The position numbers were made by a program, and so were the translations under genes. The notes under the pieces are model-generated. The model was given only the letters and a program-made list of their open reading frames with translations. It was not told the origin of the DNA and did not search any database. DNA of 58,749 bases from an uncultured Lachnospiraceae bacterium. GTDB lineage: Bacteria > Bacillota > Clostridia > Lachnospirales > Lachnospiraceae. Location of the stretch: assembly GCA_946403625.1 (NCBI GenBank), contig CAMJAP010000007.1, forward strand, positions 1 to 58,749, given 5' to 3'. Positions 51,872 to 58,749 of the stretch are shown one piece after another; the stretch's first letter is position 1; each line of letters begins with the position of its first letter.

Positions 51872-53665
51872 ATGATCTGTCCGAATTGCGGGGAAGAGAT
51901 CGCTGATAATCTGTTGTACTGCAGCAAATGCGGCGAAGAAATCAAACTGATCCCTGAGTATCAGCCGGAAATTGAAAATGAGATCAACGGTACCTTGCAG
52001 GATCTGGAAGTGATCACACTTACGGATGACGATTTTGATCTCGGAAGCGATCTTCCGGAGGATGATTACGACGAAGATTATGAAGAAGGCTTTGATGAGA
52101 GCTATGGATTCGACGATACCGTTCCGGAAGCGGAGGGGGTGTCTTCGAATACCAATGAACTGCCCTCATTGGAAACCTTACGCGAAAACATGACCCAGGA
52201 AGATCCGGATCTGGAATATCTGGATGCCGACCCGGACGGAGAAGATGCGTACTATGAGGAAGACGAGTTCGACGAAGAGTACGATGGAGACTTTTTGGAT
52301 GAACTGGATGATTTTGAGGACGATGAAGATGTCGTAAGGCAGATTGCTCTGGCCATTCGTGAGAGCCGTTTCCGTTGGCTGTATCTGCTGCTGGGCGTGA
52401 TCGTGATCGGTGCGATCGGTCTGGTGATCTTTTATTTCAGCCAGCATGTATATGAGGACAATTCCAGTGTATATCAGGCGTCGTTAGCAAGGGATGCGGC
52501 GGCACAGGGGAATTTTGTGGATGCGATCGAGCATATGGAAAAGGCGCTGCTTCTGGATGACAGCGATACTTCTCTTAAGTTTACACTGGCGGATTATTAC
52601 TTTGAGATCGATGAAGACGAAAAAGCATTGCTGATGCTTTGGGAGATCATCTATGACAAAGATATCAATGCCGTACAGGCGTATCGTCGTCTGATCGATT
52701 ATTACGCGACCAATAAAGATTACGGCAAGATCGAGGATATTCTCTCCAACTGTGAGGAACAGACGGTGCTCGCACAGTTCTCGGACTATCTGGCGGAAGC
52801 GCCGGAGTTTTCGGAAGAGCCGGGAACCTATGATCAGGTGTTATGGGTAAAACTGTCTTCGGTTTCGAACGGCACGATCTATTATACTCTGGACGGATCG
52901 GACCCGACCACCGAAAGCGAAGTATATACCTCGCCGATCTATATGGAACTGGGTATTTATGAAGTGAATGCCATGTTTGTGAACAATTACGGCATTCAGT
53001 CGGATATCACCAACGGCGTATTTACCGTGGATGTGCGTAAGCCGGATCCGCCGGTGGTAACCCCGGAGAGCGGTGAATACGAAGAGCCGGAGATGATCGA
53101 AGCCGAAGGTATCAAATTCGGCGTGGTTTACTATACCACCGACGGTACGATCCCGACGGATGAAAGCACCGAATATGTGGGCCCGATCCCGATGCCTTTG
53201 GGACACAGCCACTTTATCTTTGTATCCTACAGCCAGGAAGGCGTGGCAGGCGATCTGGCAGATATCAATTACACGCTGGAGATCGACAGCGAATTGGATC
53301 TGCAGGAACTGATGAACCATCTGAAGCAGTACAATGTGAATGCCGGCAAGACCATCGACCTGGCAGGACATCTGCCCGGCAATACCACCAGATACAGCTA
53401 CAGTATCGGTTCGGCGATCAAACTGGATGATAAAGTGTACTATCTGATCACGGAGAATGTGATCGATTCGGCAGAATCCTCCATGAAAACCGGAGCATTC
53501 TATCTGGCCGATGTAAAAGACGGTACATTGTATAAAGCAAGTCGTGATGAAGAAGAAATGACCTTTACCAAGGGAGCCGAGATCAAACCGGAAGACTATG
53601 CGATCCCGGATCCGGTGATGCAAATGGATGTGCCGCCGGCACCTCCGGTACCGCAGGTTCAATAA
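51872..53665 (+). CDS. Zinc-ribbon membrane protein with TPR and chitobiase-like repeats
   Basis: A 597-residue protein. It has a zinc ribbon (C3-x2-C6 and C17-x2-C20), a very acidic linker (about 45-165), and one membrane helix (about 170-190). An extracytoplasmic TPR region (about 200-310) is followed by two Ig-like CHB_HEX_C_1-type repeats (IYYTLDGSDPTTESEVYTSP and VYYTTDGTIPTDESTEY) and a C-terminal domain ending in a Pro-rich tail. The combination of an internal zinc ribbon and an external repeat region suggests transmembrane sensing or wall contact; no function is assigned. GGAGG at 51863-51867 supports the start. Confidence 0.8.
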   Translation: MICPNCGEEIADNLLYCSKCGEEIKLIPEYQPEIENEINGTLQDLEVITLTDDDFDLGSDLPEDDYDEDYEEGFDESYGFDDTVPEAEGVSSNTNELPSLETLRENMTQEDPDLEYLDADPDGEDAYYEEDEFDEEYDGDFLDELDDFEDDEDVVRQIALAIRESRFRWLYLLLGVIVIGAIGLVIFYFSQHVYEDNSSVYQASLARDAAAQGNFVDAIEHMEKALLLDDSDTSLKFTLADYYFEIDEDEKALLMLWEIIYDKDINAVQAYRRLIDYYATNKDYGKIEDILSNCEEQTVLAQFSDYLAEAPEFSEEPGTYDQVLWVKLSSVSNGTIYYTLDGSDPTTESEVYTSPIYMELGIYEVNAMFVNNYGIQSDITNGVFTVDVRKPDPPVVTPESGEYEEPEMIEAEGIKFGVVYYTTDGTIPTDESTEYVGPIPMPLGHSHFIFVSYSQEGVAGDLADINYTLEIDSELDLQELMNHLKQYNVNAGKTIDLAGHLPGNTTRYSYSIGSAIKLDDKVYYLITENVIDSAESSMKTGAFYLADVKDGTLYKASRDEEEMTFTKGAEIKPEDYAIPDPVMQMDVPPAPPVPQVQ

Positions 53666-53705
53666 TAAGACGAGTTGTCGATGCGTATTGGGAAAGGAGG
53701 CTTTT

Positions 53706-54461
53706 ATGGCCTGGTGTCCTAAATGCCGATATGAGTTTGTAGATGGTGTAAAGGAATGTCCGAAATGTCATGTGGCGCTTGTGGAGAGTCTGTCGCAAGC
53801 GTCGGAGCAGGATCCTTCGGATATGGATTTTGACGGGATCGAACCGGAGGATCCGGTAGAAGAAATACTGTCGGAGGAACCGGAAGATCTGGAATGTAAG
53901 GCAGAGATCGATCCGGATCGTGAGAATGCGATCGGTCTGACGCCGGAAGAAAAAGCACGTTCTTATACCAGGCACGGCTATGTGCATGTGAAACCGTATC
54001 AGTCCCAGGCACAGAAAGCCGAGGATGCGAAGAGTTCCGGTATATCACAGGTACTGGTCGGCGCCGGTGTTCTTGTATTTGTGATCCTGTGGGCGTTTGA
54101 TCTGCTGCCGATTCGTATGGGGATCGAACGACGTTTTATTATGTGCGGTGTTCTCGGCGCATTTTCTTTGTTCTGGTTGATTCTGGGTGTATTTTCCCTG
54201 CGTTCCTTTAAGAAATTGCTGGTATTTGCGGAGGAGGAAGACCGCAGAACCGAAGAGATCCTCAAATGGGGAAAAGGCCTGGAAACCGAAGCCATTGATG
54301 CACCGATGGAGGATCTGGGACTGGCCGAAGAGGAAAAGTATTTCGGCCGTATGCAGATCATTCAGCAGCTGATGAAAGAACGTTTCGTGAATCTGGATCA
54401 GGATTATGCGGACGATGTTTGTGAGAAGATCTATCAGGAATTGTACGATAAGGCGGAGTAA
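53706..54461 (+). CDS. Zinc-ribbon membrane protein, unknown function
   Basis: A 251-residue protein with an N-terminal zinc ribbon (WCPKCRYEF, ECPKCHVAL), an acidic linker to about residue 95 and two membrane helices (about 112-132, 142-162). A cytoplasmic C-terminal helical tail is rich in charged residues. It shares the zinc ribbon plus acidic linker plus membrane plan with the gene upstream. AAAGGAGG at 53693-53700 sets the ATG at 53706. Its stop abuts the rlmH start. Confidence 0.78.
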   Translation: MAWCPKCRYEFVDGVKECPKCHVALVESLSQASEQDPSDMDFDGIEPEDPVEEILSEEPEDLECKAEIDPDRENAIGLTPEEKARSYTRHGYVHVKPYQSQAQKAEDAKSSGISQVLVGAGVLVFVILWAFDLLPIRMGIERRFIMCGVLGAFSLFWLILGVFSLRSFKKLLVFAEEEDRRTEEILKWGKGLETEAIDAPMEDLGLAEEEKYFGRMQIIQQLMKERFVNLDQDYADDVCEKIYQELYDKAE

Positions 54462-54944
54462 ATGCTGAGAACCGATATCCTTTGTGTGGGAAAGATCAAA
54501 GAAGAAAGCGTTCGTGCGCTGATCGCGGAATATTCCAAACGTCTGGGGGCCTATACGACACTCCGGATCCTGGAAGTCAAAGATGAAAAAACACCGGACA
54601 ACTGTTCCGAGGTGGAAAAAGAAAAGATCCTAAAGACCGAAGGCGAGCGTCTGGCGGATTATCTGGAGGAACGTTCATGCAAGATCGTGCTGGCGGTGGA
54701 GGGAAAACAGCTGACCTCCGAAGCCTTTGCGGACTATATCCAGGAACAGCAGAATCTTTCCGTCAGTCATATCCAGTTTTTGATCGGCGGATCGCTGGGG
54801 CTGGATGAGCGTTTGAAAGCGCAGGCGGATCTGAAGTTGTCCTTTTCCAAAATGACCTTTCCGCATCAGCTCATGCGGGTGATCCTTTTGGAGCAGATCT
54901 ACCGGGCACACAAGATCCTTCGGAAAGAACCGTACCACAAATAA
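54462..54944 (+). CDS. rlmH: 23S rRNA pseudouridine-1915 N3-methyltransferase RlmH
   Basis: A 160-residue SPOUT methyltransferase that modifies pseudouridine 1915 in helix 69 of 23S rRNA on assembled ribosomes. The knot motif FLIGGSLGLDERL and the C-terminal MTFPHQLMRVILLEQIYRA with a final PYHK are diagnostic, and the length is normal. The ATG follows the upstream TAA directly, so it is translationally coupled. It converges on the minus-strand RNA methyltransferase with eight bases between the stops. Confidence 0.97.
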   Translation: MLRTDILCVGKIKEESVRALIAEYSKRLGAYTTLRILEVKDEKTPDNCSEVEKEKILKTEGERLADYLEERSCKIVLAVEGKQLTSEAFADYIQEQQNLSVSHIQFLIGGSLGLDERLKAQADLKLSFSKMTFPHQLMRVILLEQIYRAHKILRKEPYHK

Positions 54945-54952
54945 CCGGTGTT

Positions 54953-56332
54953 TTAGCGGTGCTCCCGCAGTCCCTTGGGATAGAGATTTTTCATACGGCC
55001 GCCGGCGACACGGACACCACCGAGGGATGCACCCAGACAGCAGATGGCGGCATGGCCTTTTTGCAGAGATTCCGGTGCCGGCAATTCCGCACCGTTTAGG
55101 TATTGCAACAGATCCGAATCTTCCGGTTGTAAGTTTACCTGCTGCGGCAATTGCGGTCCGTAGGCACTGAAAAACTGATGATGGGGAACGTAACGTTTTC
55201 GTTTTTCGTCCCATTCCATTACGGTCACGCCGATACAGCTGACGTTGCGGGAAGGAATGCGGGGCAGAGCAAACGGAACTGCGATGATGCGGCCGCGCCA
55301 CGAATATAACGGATATGGATCGGCGGAAACCTGATAGAGTTCCTCAAAAGCCGATCGTTCTTTGGCAGTAAGCGGATTGAAAACGGAGCGGGCTTTACCG
55401 ACCGCATCCGAGGCATCAGTATCACCGGCTTTTCGCAGATAGGACATAAACTGGCCTTCTCCCTGATACAGATGGGGATAGCAGCGATAGCAGCCGGGAG
55501 CCGTCTCCAAAGCATATTTTTGTACCGACGCAGGAGCGGTATCAAGCACCATAGCAAATTCATCCATCAGGAATTGCACCTGCTCTTCGTTTTCTTCCGG
55601 GGCATAGGTACAGGTCGAATAAATGAGACGTCCGCCGGGACGCAGACAGGCTACGGCAGACCTAAGGATATCGCGACCGCGTTCCTGACAATGAGCAACA
55701 TTTTCGAGGCTCCATTCCTGAATGCTCTCCGGGTATTTGCGGAACATACCTTCCCCGGAGCAGGGAGCATCGACAAGGACCAGATCGAAATATTCCGGAT
55801 ACAGCGTGGCGATCTCGGAAGGATCCATGGAGATCACACACACATTGCGATAGCCCATACGCTCCATATTACCGAGCAGGATCTGGGAACGGGCCGGATG
55901 CGGTTCGTTGGCAATGACCACACCGGTGCCGCCGTCGATGGCGCGGGCCAGCTGGGAGGTCTTTCCGCCCGGGGCAGCGCACAGATCCAAAACGCGCATA
56001 TCCTTGGACAGTTCCACGCCGTCCAGTACCAGCTGGGCAGAGGGATCCTGGGAATAAAGTACTCCGGCATGATGCAAGGGATGATGGCCGATGCCCTCGG
56101 TTTCCGAAAGAAAGATACCGGTGCCGTCCAAAGGCTTAGCGGAAAACGTATTGTTATGAGCTGCAAGCCATGAGCAGAAAGTATCCTGATCCGTACGTGC
56201 CGTATTTAAGTGAAAGGCTTTGACGGCAGGTGCGGAAAAAGAAGCCAGATAATCCGGCATAGCGTCTTTTAAAAGAGACTGCATACGATCTGCAAATGCG
56301 CCTGGTAAATTAACGGAATTCATAGTATTCAT
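54953..56332 (-). CDS. rsmF: RNA m5C methyltransferase, NOL1/NOP2/Sun (RsmF) type
   Basis: A 459-residue SAM-dependent cytosine-C5 methyltransferase of the RsmF/YebU subfamily, acting on rRNA. The SAM motif DLCAAPGGKTSQLA is present, then VDAPCSGEGMFRK (motif IV Cys) and STCTYAPEENEEQV (catalytic Cys of motif VI). The C-terminal region carries the extra RsmF domain (SWRGRIIAVP onward). The ATG at 56332 is preferred over an in-frame one at 56482 that would overlap the divergent pdp gene; 56323 is also possible. Confidence 0.93.
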   Translation of the reverse strand: MNTMNSVNLPGAFADRMQSLLKDAMPDYLASFSAPAVKAFHLNTARTDQDTFCSWLAAHNNTFSAKPLDGTGIFLSETEGIGHHPLHHAGVLYSQDPSAQLVLDGVELSKDMRVLDLCAAPGGKTSQLARAIDGGTGVVIANEPHPARSQILLGNMERMGYRNVCVISMDPSEIATLYPEYFDLVLVDAPCSGEGMFRKYPESIQEWSLENVAHCQERGRDILRSAVACLRPGGRLIYSTCTYAPEENEEQVQFLMDEFAMVLDTAPASVQKYALETAPGCYRCYPHLYQGEGQFMSYLRKAGDTDASDAVGKARSVFNPLTAKERSAFEELYQVSADPYPLYSWRGRIIAVPFALPRIPSRNVSCIGVTVMEWDEKRKRYVPHHQFFSAYGPQLPQQVNLQPEDSDLLQYLNGAELPAPESLQKGHAAICCLGASLGGVRVAGGRMKNLYPKGLREHR

Positions 56333-56371
56333 AGTTTCTGATCCATCAAAAATGTAACGATAACCAAAGTG

Positions 56372-56394
56372 AAATGCAGTTTTAAACTGCGTTT
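56372..56394. promoter_or_regulatory. Palindrome between divergent rsmF-type gene and pdp
   Basis: GCAGTTT-T-AAACTGC (56376-56390) is a perfect inverted repeat. The flanks AAAT and GTTTT extend it to an imperfect palindrome of about 23 bases. It lies in the 97-base intergenic region where both promoters must be, upstream of AAGGAGGG (56413-56420). It may be a dimeric repressor site. It lacks terminator features. Confidence 0.5.
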
Positions 56395-56429
56395 TACGAG
56401 TATAGCACAGATAAGGAGGGAATGACAAG

Positions 56430-57737
56430 ATGCGCATGTATGATCTGCTCGAAAAAAAGAAGAACGGCGGGATCCTGACCAAAGAAGAGATCGACTTTAT
56501 GATACAGGGATATACACGTGGCGAGATTCCCGATTATCAGATGTCGGCGATGACCATGGCAATCTGCTTTCAGGGGATGAATCCGCAGGAGACCGGTGAT
56601 CTGACGCTCGCGATGCGGGACAGCGGAGATACGCTGGATCTGTCCGGCATCCGCGGGATCAAAGTGGATAAGCATTCCACGGGCGGCGTTGGTGACAAGA
56701 CCAGCCTGACCCTGGCGCCGTTGGTATCTTCCGTGGGCGTCAAAGTAGCCAAAATGAGCGGCCGCGGTCTGGGCCATACCGGCGGCACCATTGATAAACT
56801 GGAGAGCATCCCGGGCTTTTCTACGGAACTGTCCATGGAAGGCTTTATCAAGCAGGTAGACGAGATCGGTATGGCGATCATGGGACAGACGGCGGAACTG
56901 GCACCGGCGGATAAAAAACTCTATGCCCTGCGTGATGTGACAGCGACGGTTGATCAGATGGCACTCATCGCCAGTTCGATCATGAGTAAAAAACTGGCGG
57001 CCGGCGCAGACGCCATCGTGCTGGATGTGAAGTGCGGCAGCGGTGCATTTATGCGGGATCGAAAGGGCGCGGATGCTCTGGCGCAGGCCATGGTATCCAT
57101 CGGGCAGCACGCCGGCAAACAGATCTGGGCCTATATCACCGATATGGATCAGCCTTTAGGAAATGCCGTAGGAAATGCCATCGAGGTACGGGAAGCCATC
57201 GAAACCTTAAAGGGCGGCGGACCGGCGGATTTCCGCGAACTGGTGCTGACGCTGGGATCCAGAATGTGTATCTTTGCCGGTGTGGCAAAAGACTTTGACA
57301 GCGCGTATGCTCTGCTTTCCGAGCAGCTGCATTCCGGAAAGGCATTGCAGCAGATGGAGCGCTTTGTAACGGCACAGGGTGGTGATCCGTCCTATGTTGC
57401 CGATGAAACGAAACTGAAACTCGCAGCCAATACCAAACCGTTGACCGCATGGAAAGACGGTTATGTCAGTGCCATTGCCTGTGCGGAAGTCGGTATGGCA
57501 TCGCTGGCACTGGGCGGCGGACGCGAGACCAAAGCGGATGTGATCGATCCGGAAGTGGGCATCTATCTGAAGAAAAAAGTCGGAGATGCCGTTCATGCGG
57601 GAGACATCCTGGCGGAAGTATATTATAATGATGAGCAGAAAGGCAAAGAGGGCTTAGAGCGCCTGAAGAATGCCTATACGATCGGGGATGCCGCACCCGA
57701 AAAGCGGCCGATCATTTTAGGGGAGGTAGCCGGATAA
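56430..57737 (+). CDS. pdp: Pyrimidine-nucleoside phosphorylase
   Basis: A 435-residue phosphorylase that splits thymidine, deoxyuridine or uridine into base and (deoxy)ribose-1-phosphate for salvage. The phosphate-binding KHSTGGVGDKTSL and the family signature GRGLGHTGGTIDKLESIPG are present, and the length matches the Bacillus Pdp type. AAGGAGGG at 56413-56420 sets the ATG. phoH follows with no gap. Confidence 0.96.
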   Translation: MRMYDLLEKKKNGGILTKEEIDFMIQGYTRGEIPDYQMSAMTMAICFQGMNPQETGDLTLAMRDSGDTLDLSGIRGIKVDKHSTGGVGDKTSLTLAPLVSSVGVKVAKMSGRGLGHTGGTIDKLESIPGFSTELSMEGFIKQVDEIGMAIMGQTAELAPADKKLYALRDVTATVDQMALIASSIMSKKLAAGADAIVLDVKCGSGAFMRDRKGADALAQAMVSIGQHAGKQIWAYITDMDQPLGNAVGNAIEVREAIETLKGGGPADFRELVLTLGSRMCIFAGVAKDFDSAYALLSEQLHSGKALQQMERFVTAQGGDPSYVADETKLKLAANTKPLTAWKDGYVSAIACAEVGMASLALGGGRETKADVIDPEVGIYLKKKVGDAVHAGDILAEVYYNDEQKGKEGLERLKNAYTIGDAAPEKRPIILGEVAG

Positions 57738-58727
57738 ATGGCGGAAGAAACAAGTGTCCGTAAGAGTATAGAACTGGATGCGGAGGGAATGCGGCTTTTG
57801 TTCGGAGCCGGGGACCGTTATCTGCGCAAACTGGAGGATGAACTGCTGGTGGATATCACGGATCGTGACGGTGCCGTACATGTTATGGGCAACGAGAAAA
57901 ATGTCAATCGTGCCATCCGTCTCATCCGAGATCTTACCGAGATTGCCAAAAACGAGAAAAGTTTAGAGGCACATAAGGTGGAATATGGGCTGGAACTGGC
58001 CAAAGACGATCAGTCGGATATGCTGCTGGAGCTGGACCACGATATGATCTGCCGGACCATCATGGGCAAGCCCATCAAACCAAAGACCGCGGGACAGAAA
58101 GCCTATGTGGATGCGATCCGCAAGGATATGGTGGTTTTCGGTACGGGACCGGCCGGAACCGGAAAGACCTATCTGGCCATGGCTATGGCGATCACGGCGT
58201 TTAAACAGGAAGAAGTCGGCCGTATCATCTTAACCAGACCGGCGATCGAAGCCGGCGAGAAACTGGGCTTTTTGCCCGGGGATCTGCAGAGCAAGGTGGA
58301 TCCGTATCTGCGACCACTTTACGATGCGCTGTATCAGATCATGGGCGGGGAAGCCTTCCAGAAGAATATGGAAAAAGGACTGATCGAAGTGGCGCCGCTG
58401 GCCTATATGCGCGGCCGTACCCTGGACAATTCCTTTATCATATTGGACGAGGCACAGAATACCACGCCGGCGCAGATGAAGATGTTTCTGACCCGTATCG
58501 GTTTCGGATCCAAGGTCGTGATCACCGGTGACCTCACCCAGAAAGACCTGGCGGCCGGAACGAAATCCGGTCTGGAAGAAGCGGTCCGGGTACTGAAAAA
58601 AGTAGAAGGCATCTCCTTCTGCTCCTTAACCAGCAAGGACGTGGTACGTCATCCGCTGGTCATGAAGATCGTACAGGCTTATGATGCCTATGAAAATGCG
58701 AACCGCAAGAAGGAAAGACACAATTAA
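57738..58727 (+). CDS. phoH: PhoH family ATPase
   Basis: A 329-residue cytoplasmic ATPase. A KH-like N-terminal part precedes the PhoH domain with Walker A GPAGTGKTYLAM near residue 138 and Walker B FIILDEAQN. In Clostridia it is usually followed by yqfF and ybeY and thought to act in RNA metabolism. The ATG follows the pdp stop directly, which implies coupling. Confidence 0.95.
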   Translation: MAEETSVRKSIELDAEGMRLLFGAGDRYLRKLEDELLVDITDRDGAVHVMGNEKNVNRAIRLIRDLTEIAKNEKSLEAHKVEYGLELAKDDQSDMLLELDHDMICRTIMGKPIKPKTAGQKAYVDAIRKDMVVFGTGPAGTGKTYLAMAMAITAFKQEEVGRIILTRPAIEAGEKLGFLPGDLQSKVDPYLRPLYDALYQIMGGEAFQKNMEKGLIEVAPLAYMRGRTLDNSFIILDEAQNTTPAQMKMFLTRIGFGSKVVITGDLTQKDLAAGTKSGLEEAVRVLKKVEGISFCSLTSKDVVRHPLVMKIVQAYDAYENANRKKERHN

Positions 58728-58736
58728 GGGGACTTT

Positions 58737-58749
58737 ATGGAACTAAATT
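58737..58749 (+). CDS. Start of a further gene, cut by the window
   Basis: ATG followed by three codons (MELN) and one base, after an AAGGGGA ribosome site about seven bases upstream. Firmicute gene order after phoH would predict a YqfF-type HD hydrolase or YbeY, but the sequence is too short to tell. Confidence 0.6.

Overview
The window is a gene-dense stretch (about 37 protein genes, most on the + strand) of a Gram-positive Firmicute chromosome, most likely a Lachnospiraceae-type Clostridium relative with near-balanced GC. The evidence is strong AGGAGG-type ribosome sites, a class B sortase with a PKTG-sorted surface protein, BspA-like leucine-rich repeat proteins, formate-THF ligase, an FtsK/SpoIIIE translocase and a DegV protein. 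I cannot name the genus. No rRNA, tRNA, CRISPR array, prophage or insertion sequence was seen. No gene-free stretch exceeds about 210 bases.

Layout. 1-6.9 kb: the end of a threonine ammonia-lyase, a DUF1015 protein, a glycogen-branching-enzyme homologue that has lost every catalytic residue, an MscS channel and a membrane-anchored TPR protein. 6.9-12.5 kb: pheS-pheT-queA, a scar holding a second copy of the queA 3' end and a REP-like palindrome, then a DegV protein closed by a terminator. 12.6-17.5 kb: an isolated 1,551-residue Fic-domain protein between two terminators, with codon use unlike its neighbours. 17.5-19.2 kb: tyrA on the minus strand with a possible 35-codon ORF overlapping its stop, then a frameshifted small gene. 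19.2-25.9 kb: an EF-G paralogue followed by two polytopic membrane proteins around a GT2 glycosyltransferase. 26-38.3 kb: a secreted CAP-like protein, leuS, then a surface module of class B sortase, a 1,965-residue LRR surface protein with a TPKTG sorting motif, and a second LRR protein.

38.3-50.1 kb: icd, a coiled-coil protein, nnr (NAD(P)HX repair), alr, a CBS/CorC protein, a YebC regulator, a second GT2 enzyme, a Pro/Ala-rich protein and ftsK. 50.2-58.7 kb: fhs, two zinc-ribbon membrane proteins, rlmH, a minus-strand RNA m5C methyltransferase, then pdp, phoH and the first codons of another gene.

Most of the window is housekeeping. The most unusual items are the dead branching-enzyme homologue, the giant Fic protein, the sortase and substrate that both carry long cytoplasmic N-termini, the queA scar, the EF-G paralogue with an altered NKxD motif, and an apparently leaderless glycosyltransferase gene.
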